Positions 13,301 through 28,300 of a stretch of 64,000 nt of DNA are shown here, piece by piece. Within the stretch, counting starts at the first letter, position 1. Each line of letters begins with the position of its first letter. The notes under the pieces are model-generated. The model was not told where the DNA came from. It did not search any database and was given only the letters and a program-made list of their open reading frames with translations. The stretch is from Uloborus plumipes (lineage: Eukaryota; Arthropoda; Arachnida; Araneae; Uloboridae). A program made the position numbers and the translations under genes. Location: contig JAXGGA010002257.1 in the NCBI GenBank assembly GCA_038373865.1, positions 1 to 64,000 on the forward strand. Direction: 5' to 3'.

Positions 13301-16300
13301 TACATTTACTAACGTAAGTATTTGATGACCTTCGTACTAAAACAGGATGATTTTTAAAAAACCTAAGAACGAACATCGAATTGGGAAAAAAATTATAGAC
13401 ACATCATTACGCAATCAGTTTATTCTTTATTTATTTATTTTTGCATTCCTTATTACTATTTATTTCAATCTCCATTGATTAAACTATTCATTTCATGTTT
13501 TCTTTTAGTTCATTATAACTGGTCTAATAGTGATGTGCTTTGCTAAAAGAAGGAACAGATATGCCTTTCTGGTAAGCTTTATTTTATTTCATAATCTGCA
13601 ATTTCTAATTATTTGAGCTACCGGCCCTCTTTGTGTGTACTGTAAGTTCTTTTACGGTGTTAATCCAAACTACTGTGAGCAGTAACTAAGTATAATTAAA
13701 AATTATTGCTTTAAGTTTAAAAGAAATTGTTTTTTTTTTTTTTTTTTTTGAATATTCTGCTTCACTTTTTTAAAATCTAAATTGTATTTTGGAATTCTCA
13801 ATATTGATTTTTATGAATAATTTCTATTGTAAATCATTGTTGAGGGAAGGTGTATTGCTCATTGACATCTAAAAAGTGTAATGTGTTAAAATGTTCCCAC
13901 GTTCTCCTTCATGACAATATTCTGAGAGTTGTTTTGCAAAATATTATTTTACCGAGAGTTTTTCATCGCTCTCTATCTATCTATACATTTATTGCATATG
14001 TAACCTTCTGAAAAAGTATTTTGCCAGAAGCAATTAGAAGCTCCTACTATTTTATTTAAATGTTAAAACATCGCTTCAAAGAAACATGCAATATAAATAT
14101 TTAAATTAGCTATAGTTATGTACAATCAACACTTGCAATGTCAATCGAAAATTTCTTTGTTTTCAGGTTACTTTTTAGAAAATAAATGAATTGTTAATAA
14201 TTATTATTATAATGGTATTTAACCATCATTGTTCTCTTCTTTTTTATGCTTTGTTGAAAATAAATCTCACATGGCTAATACTGATTTTCGTTTTAAAGTA
14301 AATGAACTTAAAATTTCGTAATCAATGTGATACTTTTAATGCACTCGTTATTTAGAATTCTTTAAGCAAATTTAACTGTCAATTATTATTTGAAATTGTT
14401 ATTGGATTTTGGATAATAATTTATTGTTATATTTCCTTGTTTTTAATTTTCTGTAATTTTGATTGACAGTTAAAAAACTGCATTATAATTGTGCGTTAAA
14501 ATTGACATAAAGTTGAAACATAACATTTACTATCATTATTTTTATAACTTATAAACTGCAAATCTAATTATTGATTTTAGTTAGTTTATTTTGATATTTT
14601 ACATATGATAAATGAGTATTCAAAAGTATTCATAACAATATTCAAGCAAGGGCGGATCTAGAAAGTTTTCAAGGGAGGGGCGATTGATCTTTTTTACTTT
14701 TTACTATGCATACTGGTAAACAAATATTGATTGCAAAAGTTTCGGATTTCAATTTCGAAATACTTCCGAGGGAGAGCCCAAAAACTCTTTCCCCCAACTT
14801 CATTAAAACTCATATGAAATTGAGTTTTTTAAACTTCAATGTCGGAAAACTAGCGGTGAAAAGTTCCCCAAGGGAGAGGCGATCGCCCCTCCTTGTATCC
14901 GCCTTTGTATTCAAGGTAGGTTTTAACAGTTTAAGTTTTAATCATTTGTTGATACTTTTACCTCGCAAGAAAATTTTTGCTGTTCCATGGAAAAGCTTAA
15001 CTCGGCAGAAACATTGACTTTTTTACCCTCCTAATAGCGATGTCTTTTTATTTATTTTTTTTTCTTCTGAGTTTCATACATTAATGAAACCATGAAACCC
15101 AGTGAAAGAAAATTCCTCACTAGAATATAATGCATTTTTCTGCAGATGAAGATGGCTGGAGGTTGTTGCCTTATTTGCGCTCTCTTGTGTGTCGTCATCA
15201 CCGTCACCACCACCGTCGTGCACATGAACCGGCTGCAGACGCTGCACGAGTGCGTCTACACGCCACAATCCAAGACGTGCATGTGCGTTTCCGCCATTGG
15301 GGACCACAACGCTCAGGAAGGTAAGCAAAGCCAGTATTACTTTTATTGCTTCTTCAGGGCATAAATGGAGGTTAGAGAGTAATGAAGCTTTCCTACACTT
15401 GTTACGTGACTCTTGACGAAATGCCTTGGTCCTAATAATAAGATGATTGAATTAAGGATTGCTTCAAAACATTTACGTGACAACCAGTTTGTAAACGAAT
15501 GTCTGTGTTTATTACTTGATGCTTTGCAATATCAAATTTTTTATTCGATTAATTATATTTTATTCCATTCTTCCTTTTTAAATAAAATTGTTGGGAAATA
15601 CTGTTACGTTATGTTTATAAGTTTCATTCGTACTCATACAAATTCTTTTTTATGATCCTTTTTTTTTTCTTCATGCAAATTTTTAAAGCATACCTTTTGC
15701 TTGAACAAATTGGTTCTGAACTGACCTGTCACCCTTAGAAATGCTGCAAGTGCGAACAATTATTGAAATAATAACAGTCAAATTTCAATAAAACTATGTA
15801 ATACTGTTTTGGGCTCTAGATTTAGATTTTTTTCCGCGGGCAAAAGCCCGCGAACCGGTAAAATTTATAAAAATAATTTCGTAAACCTATATCCTCTCTT
15901 CCCCCCACCCACAGAAGATAACGTAAGATGGCTTGTCAACAAACTGCTCGCCTTTTTGTAACTGCATTAAAACCGTGGCCACTCGACTGGTGGTGCGCAA
16001 GCTCTGTTTAAATAAATATTATGCAAATTAAGGTTAAATATTATGCAAATTAATGCTCATAGCAGCAGTACACCACACCCCGAAAAAACAATCGTTTTTT
16101 CTCATTGGATACTTTAACGTTGTTTATTTACTTTTGATAGAAACGTAAACATTTTTTTTTAATACAGGTGATAGCGTCACGGGTCCTATTCCATCAAATA
16201 CAAACTAAATCGTTTAATTATGCTCTGCTCAGATTTTTTTTTTTTTTTTTTTTTTTGTCGAATTCAACTATGAATCCATTTTACCTTCAAATGTGTTTGC

Positions 16301-19300
16301 TTTCAAACTCTTAAATTCCTGAAAACTTAAACAAAGCTCTGTAAATATAAAGAGTTTAGATTCATCATTTCGAAACCTTTATGTATATTGTACAACTTCA
16401 TTCAAAACATCTGCAACGTGTTCTTGATTTCTACAAGAAAAGAAGTGACATTGTTTATTTCGAGCTAAGTGGATGAAACTCAGCTTAAATTTCGTTACAC
16501 CCCGAAAAACTTCATAATTAAAGACCCAAAAAATTATTTTACCGATGCAATTCTATTAATTGTTTTTTTAATTTGTTTTTTGTTTATTTTATTTTATTAT
16601 ATTTATGTTAGTTTATTACTATTGTTACTGTTATTTTGTCATATAAAAAAGTTGGTCAGAAGCGCAGTTTAAATTTATTATTTTGTCTTCCTAGCCGTAT
16701 TAAAATAATGTAATGTTTACATTTAGCTGCAATCCATCTATTTTAGCAGAAGACTTAATTTTGATTTTTTACCGAACCTAAAGATTTGCTGTTACTACCG
16801 CACTACTCTATTGATACCATTCTATTGAGTATTGAAATTGAATTTAATAAACAGAGTTCGAGAAACATCAGAAACAATTTGAATGACCGAAATGTGTATG
16901 AGTATATTCACATTCTTCGTTACCCGATTGCCCCTATTGCGGGAAAGCCCACATTTACTGTACATTGTATTTCACAGTATGCAGACGTGTTTTGCTGAAA
17001 AACTTCCTTGCGTATTTTTTTTTGAATTTGAATATTAGAGATGAAATGTATGCGTAAGAGTAATTACTTATCGAGGACCTTGTGCATATTGCAAAATCTA
17101 TAAGCTATTAAAAGGAATTAGTTAATGAAATGTCATTTTAGCTTTATACATTAAAACTAAATGATATTTTGTTAAACTTAAATATTAAAAAAATATATGT
17201 AACATTAATGAATTAAGCAATAATGGATGTATTTTGTATACCTATCTTATGATCGTAAAATAAGAGTGCGTTGAATTACTTAACGTAGTTTATGTGCTTT
17301 ATATAGTGACGCGTTCGAGTTCATATTAATTATTAAAGATAGTTGGAAATAGATATTTATTTCTGTTTAATTAATGTAAAACGTAAATTAAAAATTACTC
17401 ATAATTAATTTTAAATAATTTAGTTTTGACTTGAAATTATTATGATCGGTGTACGCTAAAGCAGCAAATTGAAAAAAAAGAAATTAGATGCAGTGGTGCC
17501 GGGTTGTGAAAATTAATGGGGGGGGGGGGGGTACGCAAACACGAAGTCTAAAGGGTATCAAAACGAAGGAAAATTTTCAGCATCTAACTTTCAAAAAAGT
17601 GTGATTCAGGTTTTCTTTTTTTTTCTTATTTTAAAAATACTTGATGGAAAATATCAACTTTTCTCTTTGTTTATAGCAACAGAAAACAAAAGATACAATA
17701 GATCAAAACATTTGAGCAATGTTTTACCGGAAACAATATTAGTAATAATCTCAAGTTATAGGAATATAATAGTAGAGTGTTATTTTTGTTATACTTAAGT
17801 TTTTTTTAATGTAAATAAATATGCGAAATCAAACAAAGACACAAATTACTAGTGGTATTTTTAGAGTGTGAGAAGTTAGCATATAAAATATAGTTTTTAA
17901 ATATAGAATATTAAGATTAATATTTGTAGATATACATACGATACAAAATAGACCACATAAGTAGGCAAAAAAAAAAACATTTTTAATGCATGAATAAGGA
18001 AATGGAAATGAACTTTGGGCATTTTTAGCCTCAAATCAAAGAAATAACCTTAGTACTCGGGGGGGGGGGATGCAAGCAGCTTTCTGTCGTCGCAGATCTC
18101 TAGGCAGTATGTCCCAATTACTCGGAAAATTGATTATTTATTTCACTCCCTTTTTTTCTTCTGTTTACTGGCGGTGTGGGTGCCCAGCACCAACACTAAT
18201 ATTTTGGGGGGTGCTCGAGCCCCTCAGCAAAACCGGAGTCGGCCCCCCTGATTAGATGATAACAGTGGTCTATATGTATTCGCTCATATCTTCTTAGAAT
18301 AATCTTAACCTAATTATCAACTTTTATAGGGTTAGTTAGGGTAAGTGGGCCCTCTTTTTAGAGCAGTTCATTTTTACAGTCTTACACAAAAGTTTTAAAG
18401 CAAAACAGCTTAAATTTGTTGACTTATTTTGTCTTAGATATTATTAATAAACACAAGTTTAGCATTATTTAATAAAAAAAATGCTTTTAATGTTTTTAAC
18501 TATCGTAACCTTTAAAAAAATGACATGGGCCACCCCATGTTTAGGTTAACCTTAGTTTGTGTTTAAAGTGAGCATATCTAAAAAAGGGTTTTGCGGGTCC
18601 TACCAGATAAAGTATGTAAAATTTTAGTTAGAAATATTTTTTTGTAAATGGGTATCCATTAACGAGATATCTACTTGTATTTACGAGTAAATGTATATGA
18701 CAGAAAATTATAAAACGGAATACAAAACAATTATTTCTGTGAAATTCATTAAAAGCCGTTAGGTGTATTTTTTGCTTTTACGTATAAATTAATGTTGAAT
18801 AAACATAATGGAGTCGATTGAGATAAATTTTGGTAAAATAGAAAAAAATTATAGGTTGAAAAAAAAAATGGAAACACTTAATGGCAACGTCTAATTGAAG
18901 TTTTCTGAGGGAGAAACATTATCATTTCATCCTCAGCTATAATTCTAACATCACCTACATCAAACCAACAAAAAGTGTAGCTATTTCTATTTTTTCTATC
19001 AAATTTTGCAGTTTTTTGTATCATGCTTTTAAATTAGACATTCATAATACTTTATGGTTTTCTTTGATGCAAGTTTCCTAAATACATAGTTTCCAGCTTT
19101 TGCAGTTTTTGTAGCTGAACCATCAATTTCTTCTAAGTCTATCTTTCATTTCATAACAGAAATTACTTCATCAAAACTGCATTTCATTTTGAAATCATCA
19201 TTATTATGAGGGGGCCCACTTACCTAATAGAAAAAAAACCACGGGGTAAGTGGGACGCCTCCCCTTAAACACTTATTAATAATACAGTCGACGCTCGATA

Positions 19301-22300
19301 TAACGACCGTCTCCGTCCTACAGAAAACGGTCTTTATAACGAGTGATCGCTATAAGAAGTAGAACATAGAGTATATTGGGATACAGTTGGGGGTTTTCTC
19401 ATCGGTCGTTATATTAGGATGGTCTTTATAACGTGTGGTCGTTATAACGAGCGTCGACTGTACTTTGCATAAAAATTCTTATTGTAATGTGCACTTGAGG
19501 TAAAACTCTACAAGAAAACTTCATGAACATAGAAAAAATAATAAAAACTAACATGGAAACATTTCTCTGAAAAATGTTGATTGAACTCGCAAAACAAAAA
19601 TTTTTTTTGGAAATTTTTTTGACATAAATTATATGATCCAAAAAAAAGTTCCATGAAACCCAAATATATGCTAAAGCAATCACTGTGATGAAATTTGACA
19701 TGATCAGTACAAAAAAGTACAAAAACCATGTGCGCACTTCAGTTTTAAGGGGGGTGGCCCATTTACCCGAACCAACCCTATTTATAAATTTTTATAAGCA
19801 TATTGTTATAAAATATTTAATTTCGCACTTCTGGTTGTCCTCCCCTCCCCCATCCTCTCCCTTGTCTCAAATCGTCCCATTTCATGAACCCTCCCTCCCC
19901 CTTCCCTCTCAACGTGAGACTTCATTATCATAAGTGAACAACGCCTAATTTAAAAAACTAAAATATATAATGCAATACACCAGCAACTCGTTTATTCCAT
20001 CCATTGACTGCAGTTTCGTGCTTTTTGGTACTCGTCAGCATGGAATAGGAATTAAACGAGCTGGAGGTAGAAATCCTTTTAACCCTTTAAGCGGTTTGCC
20101 CGTACGGTGTACGTGCTACCCGAAATTGGCCTCATCTGGTTTGCCCGTACGGCGTACGGGAATCGATATTTTCAGATTACCTCTTCTGGTTTTCCCGAAC
20201 TGTTCGGAAAATTGTAAACCTCAAAATTCACAGTAAGTGTGAGAGAAATTTTTGCATCATTTGTAAACCATTCATTACTGCATGCAGAATGTACTTGAAA
20301 AAAGCAAATATTTCGGGATTTTGTGACCAAAATTGTAAAATAAAAAATATTGTAAGAGCATTGAAAACGAAAAAAAAAAAATTTAAAAATTCTTTATATT
20401 CTTATTCTGTTAAGTATGGTACTTAACTATATGCAATAAAAAAATATGCCTTTTTTGGAAGCATTTCTGGTAAAATAATTGACCGCTTAAAGGGTTAAAG
20501 AGAAAAGAGAGCCAAAAGAAAAAAAAAAAATACTGGTAGCTAATGTGAAATTAGAACACCAGTGAGTGCCAAACTACACGAAACTGCATTTCATAGATGG
20601 AATAAACGAGTTGGTGGTGTATTGCATGTTTCTGCCTTATCCCTGGCTTATGGGCGGTTCCCAAGTAGCATCAACTCATCGGATTTTGCTCGGCCGATCT
20701 ACAAACTCCTCGTAAACTGATCCTGTAACGCACGATGACATCGTTCCGATCAGTATCCGAGCACGGTTTTCGATGAGTTACTTTTCAACGGAAAGCGATA
20801 TCCTTCCGATCAACTTTCCCGATGAAAATAAGCCGAGCTATATTCCATCGGAAAACGATATCCTTCCGATCAAGTTTCCCGATGAAATTCCTCTGCACGG
20901 AACTGCTCTGCTCGTAAATTGCTCCAAATCTCATCGTATTCTCATCGGATTTTGCTGCTCGGATTCTTCTTGGCCAATGAGACATATTGGATCATCGGCC
21001 GATGAGAATTTCATCGGGTTTCGATAAATGGCCGATCATCGGCCGATGAGATGATGTTGCTAGGGTTACTTACTACTTTATAAAATATATAATCTTATTT
21101 AATCATTTTATATGTTAAATATGTATTGGAAATTATTTTGAAAAATATTATTCAATCCTACTAATAATTATGTGAATTAACTAAGACTAGTGAACCAGTA
21201 CGAATCATTTCCCCTGTGCTTGAACATTCCATCAAACATGCTTATTAAATGTTCCATTTGTTTTCAGCACATCGCTTTGTATTCAACAACACCCCCAACT
21301 GTGAAGTGGTTCATGGAAGCCTGTATTCTTGCCTGCGCGCTCTCTTCAGTTTTTCTGTTCTTGGAATTCTTCTGTGTATATCGTGTTCGATGTTGATCTA
21401 CCAGCTGCTCAGTCATGAAAAGAAAAGAGTGTACTGGGAGCAGGTTTGTATCGATATATTTTTTAAGTACAATATTCGTATACTACCAGAAATGAACTGC
21501 TGTTTTTACAGTATAATACTAGCAGCCGAAGTTCCAATTTAAAACTGTAACATGCACAGTAATAAACCGTAAAACTAGCAATTTTAGTTTCTTACTAAAA
21601 AGTTAGAAATTTTAGTTTATTACAGTAAAATTTAACTGTACTATACTGTAAAAACAACAGTATAATACTGGCAGCAGAGATTCCAGTTTAAAACTAAAAT
21701 GTATGGTAATAAACTGTAAAATTAGCAATTTTAGTTTAGTACTGTAAAGTTAGCTATTTTATAGTTTATTACTGTTAAACTAGCAATTTTTACAGTTTAT
21801 TACCATAAAATTAGCTGTATTATACTGTAAAAATAATATTCATTTTTTTACAGTGTGCGAAGTAATAGGACACATACTGAGGGTAATATCTTGTCCCCCT
21901 GAAATTCAGCCATTTAGCTTTCTAAAACCTTTTCATTATAACTGACATTATTCTAAATTTAATCCATGAAAAATAATGCCAGTAAATGACAGGGGTAAAA
22001 TTCAAACTACAATTGGTTCAATTTTTATGAAATAGTAAGCTCTGTTAGTTCCTTTTTAGTTTATATCAGACTAGCGGTACCCGCACGGCTTTGCTCGTGG
22101 TATAAAATTAAAAGTTCATTTGTAAAATAATTGTTATAGCAGAAAAAAATGCTCTATTTTAGTTGTAATTCAACTATAATTCCTTCAAAGTATGATACAA
22201 AAAACTGATATGGACCCCACACTACTTAATTTTACGTGTAAATTGCTTAGTATATGCCTTAAGTGCTAAAATAGTGCTTGGAGTGAGCAAGATAACAATT

Positions 22301-25300
22301 CAAACATTTGTGTCCATGGTTTGTTACGAAACAATGCAAAAAAATGTTTTACAATGATTAATCTCCTAAATATCGCCGATTTTAACACCATTCAGTGGAT
22401 TTTTCGCAAAATATCGCCAATAGCGCCTCATTGAACCAAAAAAAAATTTTTTTTTCGCCAAATTGGTGTCAAACACTTGGCGACCAAAAGCTTGGCGACA
22501 TATCGCCAAGTGGTCGCGCCAATTCATATCACTTTTGTCTGCATTGAAAACACTGATTTACCCCATAAAAGGGGTAAAACACCTCCTTGGGGACATTCGT
22601 ATGCAACCCCAAGGAGAGGTGCACAAAAATAAGCCAAAAGAGAAAATGGGAACAATTTTGTTGCTCACAGAAACCAAAAGAAATCTTACCAAAGTTTAAA
22701 AGAAGAAGAAAATTTTCTTTCCTAGCTTTAAAAACAAAACAAAACGTTTTCCGAAATGAAACACTTTAAAAAGAACGATGCAATATCGCAATTGATACGA
22801 TATTTGGTTAATCTGTGCATTAGGTACCCTTTTCTTGCTAAATGGGCGATAGGCGCGCTAAGCGTGGTAACCCTGACTATTTTGCGTGGTATCTCTCGGA
22901 GCTTTCAACTCCGCGAGAGGCGAGACACGCAAAAACGCGCCAGTTGGTGACTTTTTGAAAACGCGCCAAGCATTTTCCCAAAGCACATTTTCACCGGGAA
23001 AAAGACAGGGTTGCCAAAGAATTAAAACAGAAAAATACTACGCCTGCTCTAAAAAATATACTACAAAATACTACTGTTTCCAAACGTTGCCAAAATCAAT
23101 ATTGCTAAAATGCGAAATCTATGAAAATGGAAAAAAAAATCCGCCAAATCTTTTAATTAAGTCATTAGTATATTGGAAACAGGGTTGCCAGAAAAATACT
23201 ACGCTCCTTATTTGGGCCGAAAAAATACTACCGTAGTCTCAAAAATACTACCGTCTGGCAACGCTGGAAAAAGAACGAAACAAAAATAAGTATAAACACG
23301 TAACCATGGTAACAACATGAAAAGTTGATGACCGTTGATAAAATAGGGTCAGGTGGGGGAAAGTGGGGCTAAAATCGAGCTTTTTTTAGAAACGGTCTCA
23401 AATTCACATGATTAAGTTTATTTTAAGGAAACTCTTGATGCATTTTATATACATTGGGTTCATATAGATTAAATATGAGGCAGAACCATTTTATTTTGTT
23501 ACATTATTTTCTCTCACTAAAACGATTAAAACATCATGTGTTGATAGCCCCACTTTCCCCCATGGTGAGGGAAAGTGGGTCTGGTTCAGAAATTAGTGTA
23601 AATTTTAATAAAAATGTGTCAATATTGCTTTTGGCATAAGTATACAATGAAATTAAAATGCCTTAATTTCATTTAAAGGTACAAATGCGCAAAAAATTAT
23701 TTTTTACCTGTGATTTAACGAATGAAACAATGTCATCAATTGTATTCTTTTTGCTATCATTCACAACAATGAAAAATTCTAGAATTCTAATGTGTTCGAA
23801 AACACGCCAAATATCGCCAAGCTTGGCGACAAAAATACGTCACCAAAAGTGATGAAAACTTGGCGATATCTTGTCAATTTCTCGCCAAGCCCACAGACTC
23901 CCATGTTAAACAAATGGCAAAGCAGGAAAAACAGCAAGCAAGTAAAATTTAGCATGTAAATTAACAGAATAAGAGCCAATTTTAGCAAAATAATAAGAAA
24001 TAAGGACATAAAATAAAAAAAGCACCAATTTACTTAATGTGTGACATAATCGCAAACCCTCAGGAAAGTTTGACCATAGCCCCACTTTACCCCACCTCAG
24101 AAAACACCTCATTAATAATAGTATTATAAACTTATTTTTACTTCCTTTTACGTAGTAAAGGAAGTATTGTGATCGCGAAAAAAAAATCACTCAAATTTGA
24201 GTCTAAATTTTGATTTTGCTCACTCCTGAATGAAAATTCCTTAGTTTTTTTGACCTGTCAGCACGTGCATATGTACCTACCAACATATAAGCAGCCGAAA
24301 AATTTTTTTCAACCATCCCCGAGTTAACTACGACGAGTTTTCTCGTGACGTCCGTATGTACGTGTGTGCGTATGTATGTATGTGGGTCGCATAACTCAAA
24401 AACTATATGCCGTAGAAGCTTCTACCTTGGTATGTAGGCTCTGAGGATGGTCTAGTTGTGCACCTCCCCTTGTGGTTGCATTTGAATGTTCCAAAGGGGG
24501 GTGTTTTACCCCTTTTTTGGGGTAAATCAGTGTTAATTTCAATGCAGACTCAAGTGATATGAATTGGCGCGACCACTTGGCGATATGTCGCCAAGCTTTT
24601 GGTCGCCAAGTGTTTGACGCCAACTTGGTGACATATCGTCAAGTTGGCGACAAATTTGGCGAAAAAAATATTTTTTGAATTTGGGTTCAACTTGGCGCTA
24701 TTGGCGATATTTTGCGAAAAAGTCACTGAATGATATTAAAATCAGAAATATTTAGAAAATTAACCATTGCAAAATATTTTTTGCATTGTTTCGTGGCAGA
24801 TTAGGGGAATAAATATTTGAATTGTTACCTTGCTCACTCCAAGCACTTTTTTTAACACATAAGGCAACTACTAAGAAATTTACACGTAAAAGGAAGTAGT
24901 GTGGGGTCCATACCAGATTTTTTATTTTGTTATATAGAGCTGATCCTTAGATGTTCTAGTACAAGTCTATACCAAAATTAATAGCATTTGCCAATGAATA
25001 ATGATTCTAGAGGAAAGTTAATAAACACCTAACTCTTACATATCACATTCAATGAGCATAAAAAAACGCTTTGTACGCATTTAATTTGCTTAAAACGTTC
25101 TAAAACTAACATAAAAGTATTTGCTACCATCTCAATTCGTGTCTTTAAAAAAGGATTAACAAAATATTTAAATTAGAAAAGAGAAAATGAGTGTTTTTCA
25201 AAATAGCCCCACTTTCCCCCCATAGACCCACTTTCCCCCACCTGACCCTAATTCATTTCATCTCTATTTTCAAACAAATTTTATTCTCGGCTCAACCATT

Positions 25301-28300
25301 TTAGAATCGTTTGGCTTGCTTTACTGAAGGTAAGCCTTGAATTCCGGAATTCTAAAAACAATTGTTACAGCTCTCCTGATGATCGTAAAAACTTCGAAAA
25401 AATTCATTTTGTGCAGAAAATTTCAAGCTTTCGAATGATATAAGACTTGAAAATGTGTATGAAATATTTCTTCCCTATTTTATCGAATTTCCACTAAGAA
25501 TTCGAATAGAAAAAGAACGAAATGGAATTTTCGAAAAATCGCTTCGAGGTGCAAAACTACATGCTACAAACTAATTTTGTGCCAAGTGGCATGAAAATCG
25601 ACCGAACGGTTTTGGCGCTACGCGCGTAACAGACAGACAGACAGAAAGAAGGAAAGACAGACCCACCTTCAGCTTTATTATTAGTAGAGAAAACACTAAT
25701 GTAATAAGTATCTCTCTTCTAGTCAAACTTCGACTAGTGTGTTTAGTCTTTTCCTATCTCTATGCGTTTTAATCCAAAGTTATAGCATTCTTCTTAGAAG
25801 CATAAACAAAAGTTTTCTGTTTACTTTTGGGAAAAACTGTAGATTTTAGCTTTTGCAATTGTAGTTTTAACTATCATTCAATTTCTTTTTGGGTAAAAAT
25901 TTTAAAAGTACGAGGATTTTTTGTTTGAAGACCCAAATGATGATAATGCATATTGTGCCAAATTTTATGTTTCCAGTTACTGAAAAAAAGATTCGAAACA
26001 AAATGGCTGAAAATGTAAGACAATTAACAAAATCAGAAGCAGAGATTTAAACAATGCACCAAAAATATGTATGAGAAGAAAGCGAAAAAATAAGTGAAAA
26101 ATGTATGTAAAGAATCCAAAAGTCAAAGAAAAAGAGAGAAAAAACTTTTATCTGTAAAAAAGCAAAAAAAAAAAAAAAAAATAATAATAATAATAATAAT
26201 AATAAGGCCTCCTTTAACCGAAGTGATTCAGATCCTTTGGTAAATCGAAAATTTCGGATAAAAGGGGAAAAAACTTTAAAAGGGGAAAATAACTAACAAA
26301 TGATATGTTTTTAATTATTCTAACATTAACGGTGTAAATAGTAACATAAGTAAAACGACATTTTTCGGTTAAGTAACTAGTATTATAAACTATAATATTG
26401 TTCAATAAACTGTGCTTTTGATCCGTCGAATGCTAACTTATTTATATTTTGAACTTCAATGAAAGGCCCGCAAATCAGTAAACAAAAAATTTTCAAAAGT
26501 AAATGGGCAATTCCACGGTGACTTACGTTACATTTTGACCAACCCTTTTGCATTTAGCACCTCAGTGAGAGCAAATATTGTTATACAAACCTTGTACGAA
26601 AGTTATCCATGAAAATGACAGTCAAAAGCATAATAAAAATACAAAAATATTTGCTGCATTTAAATTTTTCAAAATTTAGCAGCCAAAAATAAGGCAGTAA
26701 CTTATGTTACACAAAAAGGGAATGCAATAACGTGACAGTTCGTTCTAAGGCAAATCTCTGCTCTTTCACAATTGTTTTTAGTTTGAATCATAATTTATCT
26801 TTTTTTTGGATAGTTTTAAGAAATTATTTTCACAAATTTAAAAATGTAGTTAAAAAATTGAAATTTATGGGAATTTTTAACTGAGTAACTTACGTTACAG
26901 TAACTTACGTTACAAAGTTCACTTATTAGCATATTTTTATTACAATAAATAAAGAATGAAAATTCCAGTCCAGTTTAGATCAAGATATTGTAAAATAACA
27001 ATTATAAGTTAAATTCACAGAAATTTAATACCAAACTCAATGACCAATCAAACATATTACATAACATAAGACTTAAATCCATCATAGCCGCTGTTTTTAA
27101 CAAGTTCAGGTAATTCAATTTTTCGTATTATGTTTTCTTTCTTGTAATAAATTTCATCTGCGTTTCTGGCCATTTCTAATTGGTTCCAACAGCAGCCATT
27201 ACTTATATTTTAAACTCGTTTTCTTCAATAATCGTCACAATTCAAGGATACAATGTATTTTCGTACTTCACCACACACCATCATTCACCGGCTTTTATCT
27301 CTGTTTTTTCTTCTTGTTCCTTAAAATACTTAACTAAACGAAACCCCACAGTTTGTTAATTTCTAGTTCTTAAATAGTCATTGTCAATGTGCGGATCTTC
27401 AGAAAGTAATTTTGATAAATTTTGCTTTTCTAACATATTTCAATACCATCAAGAGGGACTTTTATTCACAAATCTGTAATATCCACATGACTTTTCTCAT
27501 ACCCCTTTAACAGCGCATATGTTCTGCAGAGTTCAGTGGCATTTAATGCAGACTAAAATATATTTCACCTGTAAGAGATAAAATATTTTTGTGTTTGTGT
27601 TTTCCAAAACATATTTGATAACTTTAAAACATAACAGAAGTCATTTTTGAATAATTTATAGTACATTACTCCTAAATATTTTGAATGCAGTGATATTGTT
27701 TAGAGAGAATTAATGTCTCAAAAGCCAAAAAGAAACATATAATTTATTATAGAAGTGTATTGTAAGCTTATTAGCAAACAAAGACATTTTAAGAAATATG
27801 ATTAATTTAATATAATAAAGTAAATACATAACGATAAAAGAAGGTTCGAATAAATTACTCCTACTAACCACATAAGTTTATTCCACAATGTACTTTATTT
27901 CTAAACGCAAGCATTTAAATTTTATTTGGGTAACTTACGTTACGTGCATATGCCAGTAACTTACGTTACGCATTTTGACTGTGGCACAAAGAATAAAATT
28001 AACAGTATTTGAAAGAAAACTATCATTATTTATTTGATACACACTTATAAGATAGAAAATATAACATTACTAATATTGTATTGCTCTTTCTTTATTCACA
28101 TAAAAAACATTAACATGTTTTTGGTAACTTACGCTACATAGCATAGTGCTTTTTTTAAATATACATAAATCACTTAATTTAGGTAACAACACTTACTTCA
28201 GCAATTCAGAATATTAATTTAAAGTGTAATAATCATTAATATTTCATTGCAACAGTTATCTAAAGAAAAAAAGTGAAACTTACCGACGTTGAAAGTTTGA

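Larger units (their letters stand above)
22071..25690 (-). mobile_element. Helitron-like non-autonomous element, minus strand, with nested insertions
   Basis: Read on the minus strand, the unit begins TCTCTACTAATAATAAAGC (25690) and ends with a short stem CACG...CGTG, then CGGGTACCG and CTAG at 22071-22074 followed by T. A TC start, a 3' hairpin and a CTAG end at an AT target are Helitron features. The base before the TC start is T, not the usual A. No Rep/helicase frame is present. Most of the interior is later insertions, including 23344-25250. Confidence 0.6.

Noticed and set aside
14706..15017. 103-codon frame
   Set aside because: Lies mostly inside the hAT-type MITE and its flank; no splice or domain support.
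15130..15328. Overlapping frames on both strands at exon 4
   Set aside because: Shadows of the exon 4 reading, which alone fits splice phase and membrane topology.
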